DNA of 64,000 nt. Origin: an uncultured Lentibacter sp. GTDB lineage: Bacteria; Pseudomonadota; Alphaproteobacteria; Rhodobacterales; Rhodobacteraceae. Of this stretch, positions 33,797-41,429 are shown piece after piece. A model generated the notes under the pieces. The model did no database searches, was not told where the DNA came from, and was given only the letters and a program-made list of their open reading frames with translations. The position numbers and the translations under genes are program-made. The DNA is taken from positions 18,484 to 82,483 of the forward strand of contig CANMGT010000011.1 of NCBI GenBank assembly GCA_947497495.1. The letters run 5' to 3'. Numbering within the stretch: the first letter of the stretch is position 1; each line of letters begins with the position of its first letter.

Positions 33797-33962
33797 GCTG
33801 CGACTCTAGATGCTAACTGCGCGGTTGTACGCTCTTTTTAAAAGAGAAATGTCACAAAAGGTATCATGTGCCTAGCATGCGACAGACGGTTACAAACTCG
33901 CGTCTTGGAGGCGTTGTGAATGCTGAAGATATAGCCATATCTGGTTCACCAACAACGAAACA

Positions 33963-34259
33963 ATGGAAAATACTATGAAACTCGAAACAGTTAAGACCTT
34001 CACTTTGATTGCAGCAATCTTCGCTGGTGGTGCCGTACTAGCCGATTCACCACCGGAACCGGAACTATATCGCTCAAATGAGGCGATCACATCACATAGC
34101 TTCGCTGATACCAACGGACAGATCCGTTCTGTCACAACAGTTTCTGGCGGCCATGATCACCTTGATCGTCAATTAATCGAATATGCGAATGAAGATAGCC
34201 ACCAGCGCAAGCATGAGAACGCTGCTAGCAATATAGAGCGTGGTGGCGGCAACAGATAA
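33963..34259 (+). CDS. Small exported protein of unknown function
   Basis: A 98-aa protein with a signal peptide (KTFTLIAAIFAGGAVLADS) and a hydrophilic mature part (RSNEAITSHSFADTNGQIRSV, GGHDHLDRQLIEYANEDSHQRKHE). It could start at 33963 or ATG 33975. No domain is recognised. The HDH segment and neighbours hint at metal contact. A 9-bp-stem hairpin follows at 34311-34340. Confidence 0.6.
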   Translation: MENTMKLETVKTFTLIAAIFAGGAVLADSPPEPELYRSNEAITSHSFADTNGQIRSVTTVSGGHDHLDRQLIEYANEDSHQRKHENAASNIERGGGNR

Positions 34260-34310
34260 AAGAGGTGGGAAACCGCTTCTTCTAAGTCGCGACCTCTTGT
34301 TAAAGCGTTT

Positions 34311-34340
34311 CCGTCAGTCTGTAAATTACCGGACTGACGG
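34311..34340. terminator. Inverted repeat upstream of the second EF-hand gene
   Basis: CCGTCAGTC (34311-34319) and GACTGACGG (34332-34340) form a perfect 9-bp stem with a 12-nt loop, without a T-tract. It may end the 33963 transcript or act in the leader of the gene at 34376. Confidence 0.5.
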
Positions 34341-34375
34341 TGCTCAAAATCATATAAATGAAATAGGAGAAAAAC

Positions 34376-34885
34376 ATGTCTAAACGTCATATTATGGCCC
34401 TATCTTTGGCCGCCGCGACAGTACTTGGAGGTGCTGCTTTTGCCGCATCTGATCATGGTCATGGCGGCAAGCCCGGGAAAATAAATAGCCAAGGAATGAT
34501 GATGCAAGGCGGCGGCATGATGGGCGATATGTCGGAAATGCAGGGCATGATGCAGCGCATGCATGAGAACATGACGCAAATGATGGATGCTGATGGTGAT
34601 GGGACCGTTACACCCGAAGAAATGCGCGGGATGATGCAGGCGAAGTTGACAGAAAATGACGCTGACGGAAACGAAAGCCTCTCCATCGAAGAGTTTGAAA
34701 CCCTTCACAGCGCAATGATGCGCAATATGATGGTGGACCGGTTTCAGCATCTTGATGCAGATGGCGACGGCGCGGTGACACCCGAGGAAATGATGGCTCC
34801 TGCGGCGATGATGGAACGCATGCAAAAAATGCAAGGCGGGTCTATGATGCCGGACGGGAAATCCGACGACGGCGAAAAGGACTAA
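34376..34885 (+). CDS. EF-hand, Met-rich secreted protein (paralogue)
   Basis: A 169-aa exported protein (signal to AAFAASD). A Gly/Met/His-rich stretch (MMMQGGGMMGDMSEMQGMMQRM) precedes three EF-hand-like loops: DADGDGTVTPEE, DADGNESLSIEE and DADGDGAVTPEE. It shares MVDRFQHLD with the protein at 31786, so the two are paralogues. AGGAG lies just before the ATG. The likely role is calcium and/or copper binding in the periplasm. Confidence 0.88.
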   Translation: MSKRHIMALSLAAATVLGGAAFAASDHGHGGKPGKINSQGMMMQGGGMMGDMSEMQGMMQRMHENMTQMMDADGDGTVTPEEMRGMMQAKLTENDADGNESLSIEEFETLHSAMMRNMMVDRFQHLDADGDGAVTPEEMMAPAAMMERMQKMQGGSMMPDGKSDDGEKD

Positions 34886-34926
34886 CGCTCTCATAGCAAG
34901 CTGGAGTTTCCGGGCGTCGGCTGGTT

Positions 34927-35523
34927 GTGTCGACGCCCACCTCGTTTCCGGATCACATACTTTCAGATCCCTTCTCAAGCTTACCAACTAATGCACGTCG
35001 TGCCATCGACATGCGGCAGCATGATGTCCTGTTTCGACAAAACCAAAACTCATCGGGACTTTACCGAGTGATTGCCGGATGCGTAACGCTTCAAAGAACA
35101 AGCATGGATGGGGACATCATGACATTGCATCGGGCAACGTCTGGCGGGTATTTCGCAGAAGCGTCGATTTTCTCTAACGTCTACCATTGTGATGCAATCT
35201 GTAACGAAGCGGGCAGCGTGCAAAAAATTGCGAAAACTAGCATCGTAGCAATGATGCAATCCGATCCAGCTTTCAGCGAAGGCTTTACAAGGCTGATGGC
35301 CTTCCAGGTACAAGCCTACCGCGCACATATCGAAATACTAGCAATCCGCTCGGCAAAAGAACGCGTTCTCGCAGCGGTTCAGGCCGGTTATTTCACGGCC
35401 ACCGTTACAGAGTTGGCCACGCGCATTAATCTGACACGGGAAGCCTGCTATCGGTCCTTGCGAGAGCTCTGTGACAACAAGCGCTTGGTCCAGACAGCAC
35501 GCGGCCAATACGAGCTGCTATAG
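34927..35523 (+). CDS. Crp/Fnr-family regulator
   Basis: A 198-aa regulator with an N-terminal cyclic-nucleotide-binding-like beta-barrel (DVLFRQNQNSSGLYRVIAGCVTL, GYFAEASIF) and a C-terminal helix-turn-helix (TVTELATRINLTREACYRSLREL). The start is GTG 34927; no ATG is available in frame before the conserved region. Fnr-type Fe-S cysteines are absent, although single cysteines occur. Its 3' end overlaps the convergent membrane-protein gene by 6 bp. It probably controls the adjacent oxidase operon, but no Crp-type box was located. Confidence 0.85.
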   Translation: MSTPTSFPDHILSDPFSSLPTNARRAIDMRQHDVLFRQNQNSSGLYRVIAGCVTLQRTSMDGDIMTLHRATSGGYFAEASIFSNVYHCDAICNEAGSVQKIAKTSIVAMMQSDPAFSEGFTRLMAFQVQAYRAHIEILAIRSAKERVLAAVQAGYFTATVTELATRINLTREACYRSLRELCDNKRLVQTARGQYELL

Positions 35524-35934
35524 TGCCCAGATCAGCCAAAGGCCAACACCAACAAGAAAGTCTACAACCACGCAGGCGGGAATGTACCAATGAGGCATAG
35601 CCACTTTAAACAAGGGAGTGTGATGCAAAAAATCCCACCCTGCATGTGCCAAATATCCAAATGGGATCAGATGTGGAGCGCGCATTAAGGCCCAAGTTGC
35701 GAAGCCAACAAATAGACAGGCCACAATGCTCTCGCTGATGATCCTGCTCAGCCGACCGTCCGTGACCGCGAAGCCAATATACACCCCTGCAATCAAGGTG
35801 AGCAGAGTTGCAGCAAGCACATGCGATGCTGCTTCTGGCAATAGCAGATGAACCGCCAAAGAACAGAGACTGATAATACTCGCGGCAGAGACAGTATGCG
35901 TGGCGAGGAAATGCTGATCGCGCGCGCGTTGCAT
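35518..35934 (-). CDS. Small integral membrane protein (DUF6010-like)
   Basis: A 138-aa protein with about four hydrophobic helices. A YLAHAGWDFLHH motif with histidines in the third loop, and ACVVVDFLVGVGLWLIW at the end, recall the DUF6010 group. The start overlaps the cytochrome stop by one base. It is the last gene of the MCO-cytochrome-membrane protein operon. Haem or metal binding by the HH residues is possible but speculative. Confidence 0.75.
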   Translation of the reverse strand: MQRARDQHFLATHTVSAASIISLCSLAVHLLLPEAASHVLAATLLTLIAGVYIGFAVTDGRLSRIISESIVACLFVGFATWALMRAPHLIPFGYLAHAGWDFLHHTPLFKVAMPHWYIPACVVVDFLVGVGLWLIWAL

Positions 35935-36359
35935 CAGTGCGGCGGGTTTCGGCTTGCTTGACTTTGCTTCACCCTATCGGGCCATGTCGATTGTATGAAG
36001 GCTAGGATAGCCCAGATCTCATCATCCGAAATCACATCATTGAACGCAGGCATTCCACTGTTAAAACCAGTGACACCCCGCGAGGCCAATGCTTCTTTGC
36101 CACCCAGCTTTGTGTATTCGAATAGGAGCGCATTGTCGTGATGCCACGTGTGGCCAGTCACATCATGCGGTGGTGCGGGAAGCAATCCATCTTCACCGGG
36201 TGAGCGCCAGTTTTCTTGACCTTGAAGATTTTCTCCATGGCACGATGCGCAATTCTCAGCATAAAGCGAACGGCCCATCTCAACATCGCGGTTTTCCAGT
36301 TCGTGATCTGCAGCTGCAGATGTGGAAATGATAAGAAGGATAAGGAGGGGCCGTTTCAT
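35934..36359 (-). CDS. Periplasmic c-type cytochrome
   Basis: A 141-aa monohaem cytochrome c with signal peptide (MKRPLLILLIISTSAAADHE). Haem site CASCH (ENCASCHGENLQGQENW), axial Met in NSGMPAFND. Its start overlaps the MCO stop by 4 bp, so the cytochrome is coupled to the oxidase and may accept electrons from it. Confidence 0.9.
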   Translation of the reverse strand: MKRPLLILLIISTSAAADHELENRDVEMGRSLYAENCASCHGENLQGQENWRSPGEDGLLPAPPHDVTGHTWHHDNALLFEYTKLGGKEALASRGVTGFNSGMPAFNDVISDDEIWAILAFIQSTWPDRVKQSQASRNPPH

Positions 36360-37654
36360 GCAACGTCAACCCATGTGCGCATGCCACCAATGGCATGGCT
36401 AAGCATATGGCAATGCAAAAGCCAGCGGCCAGGATTGTCAAAGACGCAGACAATATCGCGGGTATCGCCAGCATTCACCAGTGTTGTATCGCGCAGATCT
36501 CCTAGGGCACCATCATCCCCGATTTCATAGAAGTGGTGACCATGAAGGTGCATTCCATGTGGGAACGCCGTATCATTCACAAGTGTAATCCGTGCCGTTT
36601 CACCACGTAGGAAAGATCCGAATGGATCTGGCTGTAGATCCGAGACATCATTGAGCGCCCAGATGTTATCCCCTTTGTGTCGTCCACCCATCGCTCCGCC
36701 CATCATTGTGAGTGTCAAATGCTGCGTGGGATCACTTGGGAGAGGTAAATCTGGGGGTGAAAGTGCCAATATTGGGCCAGCCTGTCTGACGACATTTATG
36801 CCTTTAACTTCAAGATCTGCCAGCCGGTAAGAACCCTGGCGCGTCACCATGTCAAAACCAACGGCCTCACTGATATCAACGATCAAATCTGCCCGCTGCG
36901 CAGGGGCCAAAACAAGCCCCTCCAAGGAACGCGGCGCGGGCAATGCCATACCATCCAAGGCCACCACATACCCCGTGGCACCAGTTATGGATATTGGGAA
37001 AATACGGTTGGTCGCGGCATTGATAAGCCGGAACCGAACGCGATCTCCCCTTTTAACCTGTGACTGAGACAGAAAGCCACGTGCAAAATTACCCATGTAG
37101 CCACCGTGGGCGACAGAATGCATATCAACATAGTCATCCACGAGGCTGCCATCTTCTTGCATCAACCAATCCGAAAGAAGCACGGTAATGTCGTGATCAA
37201 CATCCGGTGGTGTGTCATCCTCAACAATCAACGCGCCCATCATGCCCCGAGCGACTTGTTCTTGAGAGATGTAGTGCGAATGATACCAGTATGTACCCTC
37301 ATCGGGGGGCACAAAACTGTAGGTCTTGGTGTGAGATGGGTTGATAATATCTTGTGTCAGCATAGGAACCCCATCCATCGAATTCTCCAGCCGGATGCCA
37401 TGCCAATGAACAGAGGTGCCTTCATCCAGTTGATTTTCGACGTCGATTGACACGCTCGCACCAGCCCGCAAACGTAACTCCGGCCCAGGTATGGATCCGT
37501 TGAACCCAAGCATGGCCGTAGCATTATCTCCGCTAGGTAAAATCTGCTGCGTAACCGCCTGGGCTTTCAATCGGATTGGCTTCTGCGCTGCGAATGTTGC
37601 AACAGGTAGAATTGCAAGAGCCGACGCGGATGCCAAAAAGTGTCTTCTGTTCAT
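36356..37654 (-). CDS. Multicopper oxidase (third copy)
   Basis: A 432-aa copper oxidase with a Tat signal (NRRHFLASASALAIL). The motifs are complete: SVHWHGIRLENSMDG, YWYHSHYISQEQ, HGMHLHGHHF and HCHMLSHAIGGMRTW with type-1 Cys and Met. It lacks the Met-rich stretches of the other two oxidases in the window, so its substrate may differ. It is the first gene of an operon with a cytochrome and a membrane protein, downstream of a perfect CueR-type promoter (37803-37833). Confidence 0.92.
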   Translation of the reverse strand: MNRRHFLASASALAILPVATFAAQKPIRLKAQAVTQQILPSGDNATAMLGFNGSIPGPELRLRAGASVSIDVENQLDEGTSVHWHGIRLENSMDGVPMLTQDIINPSHTKTYSFVPPDEGTYWYHSHYISQEQVARGMMGALIVEDDTPPDVDHDITVLLSDWLMQEDGSLVDDYVDMHSVAHGGYMGNFARGFLSQSQVKRGDRVRFRLINAATNRIFPISITGATGYVVALDGMALPAPRSLEGLVLAPAQRADLIVDISEAVGFDMVTRQGSYRLADLEVKGINVVRQAGPILALSPPDLPLPSDPTQHLTLTMMGGAMGGRHKGDNIWALNDVSDLQPDPFGSFLRGETARITLVNDTAFPHGMHLHGHHFYEIGDDGALGDLRDTTLVNAGDTRDIVCVFDNPGRWLLHCHMLSHAIGGMRTWVDVA

Positions 37655-37979
37655 TTATAGCCTCATGAACGCAAAAAAGTGGGAAAACCATAGCCACAAC
37701 AGCAATGGTCACTGATAGCTGGGGACTGTTCTCTTTAAGCAGTATTCATCAAATACCTTCATTCCTCGGGGTTGAGGCGCGCCTAGAACAATCATGAATT
37801 TAAAACTAATCCTTCCAGCAACTGGAAGGTCAAGGCCAATAGTGGCGTGTGTTGATGGAGTACCAATACATATCTTTGGGCATGCGGTGTCTCTGACCAG
37901 AAATATCTTTGACTTTAGCACCCTCTAAAGAGCTGAAATCGCGACCACGACCTCAAAAGCATGACGCACCCATACGCAG
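37655..37979. other. Intergenic region with CueR-type promoter
   Basis: About 325 bp. It contains the CueR-type promoter facing the oxidase. The minus-strand open frame 37709-37921 runs through that promoter and has no ribosome site, so it is rejected. Confidence 0.6.
37803..37833 (-). promoter_or_regulatory. CueR-type promoter of the oxidase-cytochrome operon
   Basis: On the minus strand: -35 TTGACC (37833-37828), 19-bp spacer, -10 TAGTTT (37808-37803). The spacer region holds the perfect dyad CCTTCCAG-CAA-CTGGAAGG (37811-37829), matching known CueR/HmrR copper operators. It lies ~150 bp before the oxidase start. No CueR gene is in the window, so the activator must come from elsewhere. Confidence 0.85.
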
Positions 37980-39803
37980 CTATTTAGAGATTGGGAAATG
38001 ACCTGAATAGCGCCAAGCACGGACAAATCGATTATGCCCCATCAATGTCTGATCTCGAACATGCTCTGACCAAAGCGACAATAACACGCCCTTCATGCCA
38101 TCACCCTTGGGCATTTCGATTTCCACGAGCTTTCCGCTGTCGTCTTTCCACAGAGCGATCGACCGATTTTCAGGGAAATGACCCTGTTTGTTACATCGAT
38201 CAATCAACCCAAAGGAGGTGAAGGTCAAAACGGCTGAACCTGGATCATCAGCAAGGTTTGCGGCGTATTGCGCCGGCCAGCGCGATTTGATCTGTGGACC
38301 ATCCAGCAGCAGGGCAAAGATTAAATTGGGCGCGACCGCCCGCAAAATTTCGTGACAAGGGTCCGATCTCGCCAACTCTTCGCAAATAAGAACCGACAAA
38401 ACCGATGCCTTGCGGAACCTCTGAAAATGCAACTCGCGCCGGCCAAGCGGCGTGTCTTCCCACCAGTTCTTGATTTTAGGATTCAGGGTCGCGCCAAGTG
38501 CGTAGTTCTCAATCTGGCTGCGATCCATACGCCAACGATGATGCTTGGCACGGCTCTGCGTTAAACTGTGATCGTCATCTTGATACCAAATTCTGGTCAA
38601 AACGTGATTGCCTAGTTCGTCGTAGCAATTGGCAGATGCTCCGGAAATCACGAACTCGAGCGCCGGCTCGAGAACCTTTAGCTGCTCGCACAGCTTCTCA
38701 AAGATTTCATAGTCCAGAGCATATTCTGGCAGAACAACCCCATTCACAGTACGCGATTGTTTTTTGGCCGACGACAACAACGCCTCGCAGCTTGTGATGA
38801 ACTCAGAGCGTTTGTCGTCTCCTTCAATCCAGGTCTGGGCGATGTCAAATGTCTCCCAATCCGTCTTGTCGCGATGCGCCTCTTCGTCTGTGACACCCGT
38901 TGCACCAGACGCTTCAAAGTTTGTAGCATCCAGTTTTGCCGGCTCCGGAATGAGCAGTATATCCAAGGTTGCTGCATTTTCGCTGGGAACAGCCTCCATT
39001 GGCGTCTCCCAATAGCAACGCACCTCCCCTCGACCTGGTAGCAAACAGAGGTTCCGAGTCACATTTCGCAATGTTGCCCCAACCGCCGCGGCTCGTGCCT
39101 TCGGCATAACACAGGCTATTGTTGAATCCGCTTTCATTGCAATCGAAGCGGGTGGGCGAAATGGTTCTTCTTCAGAAGTCGACTTGCGATTGTTGGCCTG
39201 ATAGAGAACCTCCAGCCACGCCTCCATTGCGGTCTTTTTTGTCTCTTCGTCCTTCCGAAATTGACCGTCAAAGATACCGTCACAGGCCAGATCAGACAAA
39301 ACCACAAGCTTGAAGGCTGCCGTCCACCACTTCGGGGCCCCTTCACCGTTGGTGGCATGATGACCGGGAGTAACGGTTTCTTCCCAGCTTTCGATGAGAA
39401 TATTCCACAACTCCAAGACCAAATCCGGAAAAGGATATTCTCCATCAAATTCCGGATCGCCCCACTTCTTTGCATCTGCCGAGAGCGTCGCCCGTTCCTC
39501 AGGCGTCACGGCGAACCGCCCGCTATTTGTTGACGCGCCATGCGGACTGGGATCAAAAAACGGCACGACCCCACCTATCTTGCAAAGATAGGCTGCGGCC
39601 GCGAAGGTGTCGGTCGGCAGAACTGGTGGGATTTTCCAAGATTCGGGATCTACCTCGCGCGCGCCGCGGGTAACCGAGGTCGGAAGTCCTGGAACACTTG
39701 TCCCAAGTGGCAATATTGTGCTTAACGCATGCCCAACCGTGTGCCGGAAAGCGTGACTCTCATCATTGTTATTCATTTTTACTGGAAACTGCCTGTCTGT
39801 CAT
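37980..39803 (-). CDS. Large protein with nitrilase-like C-terminal domain
   Basis: About 607 aa, soluble, no signal peptide. The first ~290 residues are unrecognised (SWKIPPVLPTDTFAAAAYLCK, EYPFPDLVLELWNILIESWEE). The C-terminal half resembles a carbon-nitrogen hydrolase: Glu360 in VVLPEYALD, Lys420 in RAKHHRWRMD and Cys474 in VLICEELARSD, the Glu-Lys-Cys order of the nitrilase superfamily. Such domains occur fused to reverse transcriptases in some defence systems; no reverse transcriptase is present here. ATG 39803 is chosen, but 39827 and 39776 are alternatives. Two dyads lie near the start. It is a lone transcription unit between the copper island and the plasmid core. The domain call is moderate; the function is unknown. 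Confidence 0.65.
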   Translation of the reverse strand: MTDRQFPVKMNNNDESHAFRHTVGHALSTILPLGTSVPGLPTSVTRGAREVDPESWKIPPVLPTDTFAAAAYLCKIGGVVPFFDPSPHGASTNSGRFAVTPEERATLSADAKKWGDPEFDGEYPFPDLVLELWNILIESWEETVTPGHHATNGEGAPKWWTAAFKLVVLSDLACDGIFDGQFRKDEETKKTAMEAWLEVLYQANNRKSTSEEEPFRPPASIAMKADSTIACVMPKARAAAVGATLRNVTRNLCLLPGRGEVRCYWETPMEAVPSENAATLDILLIPEPAKLDATNFEASGATGVTDEEAHRDKTDWETFDIAQTWIEGDDKRSEFITSCEALLSSAKKQSRTVNGVVLPEYALDYEIFEKLCEQLKVLEPALEFVISGASANCYDELGNHVLTRIWYQDDDHSLTQSRAKHHRWRMDRSQIENYALGATLNPKIKNWWEDTPLGRRELHFQRFRKASVLSVLICEELARSDPCHEILRAVAPNLIFALLLDGPQIKSRWPAQYAANLADDPGSAVLTFTSFGLIDRCNKQGHFPENRSIALWKDDSGKLVEIEMPKGDGMKGVLLSLWSEHVRDQTLMGHNRFVRAWRYSGHFPISK

Positions 39804-40104
39804 GCTCTCTATGTGTTCGTAAACCATACATAGACTGTGTTGTTGGCACAACAAATCACGTGTGTTAGAAACAGGTCTTGTTATAGTGGAATTGCTTTGT
39901 TTGCGTCGACGTCATACCTGTCTTGCTCGAAAACCCCTCAAAAGGCCTTACTTTTGAGCGCCCGGCGCCTTATATCTTGGGTAAGATTTGATGTGCTACA
40001 AAGTCAGTATACGTTGACGGTTCTCTGTGCTAATGTCTCTGAAAAGAATAGTTTGGGACAATGGCTTACGATGAGGAACTCGTCCACTGAGCCAAGGAAT
40101 GAAT
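39804..40104. other. Intergenic region with dyads upstream of the nitrilase-like gene
   Basis: About 300 bp. TTGTTG-GCA-CAACAA (39840-39854) is a 6-bp-arm dyad; TCTATGT and ACATAGA (about 39808-39834) form another. Both are near the minus-strand start and may be operators. A 9-codon frame at 40061-40090 (MAYDEELVH) is noted in the findings. Confidence 0.5.
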
Positions 40105-40317
40105 ATGCCACGACGTGAGTCTAGCGCGCTACGCGCAACCGAAAGTGCATGGGCCAATCGTACCTCCGAGTCTTCGGAGAACACCCTGATTGCATCATTT
40201 GAAAAGCTTACTGCCGCTGTGTCGCGACAGAACACAGGCAATGCTACTCAGCTGTCTGATCAAGAACGTACGGCTGTTCGAACAGCCGTCAACGGGCTTG
40301 CAGAAGCCTCTAGCTAA
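40105..40317 (+). CDS. Possible small protein
   Basis: A 70-aa frame, hydrophilic and Ser/Ala/Thr-rich (PRRESSALRATESAWANRT, then SFEKLTAAVSRQNTG). AAGGA lies 7 bp before ATG 40105, the best argument for it; ATG 40099 is also in frame. No domain or transport signal. Composition is not unusual for a small plasmid protein, but it could be chance. Confidence 0.4.
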   Translation: MPRRESSALRATESAWANRTSESSENTLIASFEKLTAAVSRQNTGNATQLSDQERTAVRTAVNGLAEASS

Positions 40318-40841
40318 TCCCCACAACTCTTAAAAAGTGAACACCAATCGCTCTTTATGCAAGGAGCCGATTGATGCGTTGTAAAGGTCATCGAGACCTG
40401 ACATCGCCGGATTAACGAAGCCCTCATGCACCAAATTTTCCGGTCAGCGAAACCACCGCACACATGCTGAAACGATTATGCCTGTGTGCACTCTCCTGAA
40501 CAGACAACTTCGGCAGGCACGGCGTTATTAATCGAGGTCTTTTCGTCGGGGTCGATTGGGTGATCTCTAAGAAAGCCTAAAGTGGGTGCTTTCAGCTGGT
40601 TTCCACTAATTGGCGAAGTTCTTCATCAGTTTGGTTAGCCCAGCCTCTGAATGTGTCATTTGCGTGTGAACCTTCGAATAAGGCGTCGCAATTTTCCTTT
40701 GTCTAACTATCCTCACCACACTTACCTCAAACCGCCCTGAGCGGATCAACCCCGCAAGGGGGTTCCCCTCTGCTGCGCTGCGGTGATCCGCGGTCGCTAT
40801 GAGACGTGCTCAATTCGTCACTTAGAAAAAGGAAAATTGAC
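40318..40841. other. Intergenic region before DUF736 with nested inverted repeats
   Basis: About 520 bp. GCGGATCA (40741-40748) and TGATCCGC (40784-40791) form an 8-bp stem enclosing AACCCC-GCAA-GGGGTT (40748-40764), so a folded leader or small RNA is likely just upstream of DUF736. The rest has no open frame above chance and no clear promoter. Confidence 0.5.
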
Positions 40842-41156
40842 ATGACACTCGAAGGTACAATCACCCGCACAAACGACAACACATTCACCGGTTGGATCGC
40901 CTCCCTGACATTCGATGTCGACATCGCACTCTCAGAAAACCCACATAAGAAAACAGAAAAGCACCCAGACTTTGAAATCACTGCCAAATCAACGCGCGAC
41001 CGCTCCATTCGCATCGGAAGCGCCTGGCAAGCCACAAGCCAAGCCGGCAATGACTACCTCTCAGTCGCCATCAACTTTGGCGCAGGTGAAATCCGCGCCA
41101 ATGCAGTCAAAACCGAAAATGACGGCGAGTATCGCTTCATCCCATACTCAAACTGA
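40842..41156 (+). CDS. DUF736 protein
   Basis: A 104-aa DUF736 protein. It begins MTLEGTITRTNDNTFTGWI and carries IALSENPHKKTEKHPDFEI, SIRIGSAWQATSQAGNDYLSV and a NDGEYRFIPY ending; all fit the family. AAAGGAAAATTGAC precedes the ATG. DUF736 is a hallmark of conjugative plasmids and integrative elements in alphaproteobacteria, commonly near ParB-like and DUF3768 genes, as here. The molecular role is unknown. Confidence 0.92.
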   Translation: MTLEGTITRTNDNTFTGWIASLTFDVDIALSENPHKKTEKHPDFEITAKSTRDRSIRIGSAWQATSQAGNDYLSVAINFGAGEIRANAVKTENDGEYRFIPYSN

Positions 41157-41163
41157 GAACACA

Positions 41164-41184
41164 GGCGCGGGCATTGCCCGCGCC
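41164..41184. terminator. GC-rich hairpin after DUF736
   Basis: GGCGCGGGC-ATT-GCCCGCGCC, perfect 9-bp stem with a 3-nt loop, 8 bp after the stop. No T-tract. Similar hairpins follow DUF3768 and the ParB-like gene. Confidence 0.6.
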
Positions 41185-41429
41185 AAGCGTCTTGATCGGC
41201 CGCATCAAAGAGGCTTCCTAACAGGCACAGCAGGACAGTTTTTAAGTGACTTTGAATGTGATAGGACATCCGTTAGAAGCTGCATCACCGATGCGTGGCC
41301 CTAACCTATTGTTTTAAAATTATTTTTTCTAGGCATTTTTGACAGCCAAAGTTTACGAGCCTCATATAGAGAAACGGTTATAAATAGAGCAGCGTGACAC
41401 CTCCCCGTCCCCAACCATGATTTGATGAC

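Larger units (their letters stand above)
33529..33962. other. Intergenic region with a CueR-like box and a receiver-domain remnant
   Basis: About 430 bp. It holds the dyad at 33663-33683 and the receiver fragment at 33734-33796; both are annotated separately. The forward open frames here (33554-33841, 33622-33816) run across these and are not genes. It looks like a scar of a lost two-component gene. Confidence 0.55.

Noticed and set aside
33554..33841. Forward frames over the CueR-like dyad
   Set aside because: They run across the dyad and the receiver remnant with no ribosome site.
37709..37921. 70-codon minus-strand frame
   Set aside because: Runs through the CueR-type promoter; no ribosome site.
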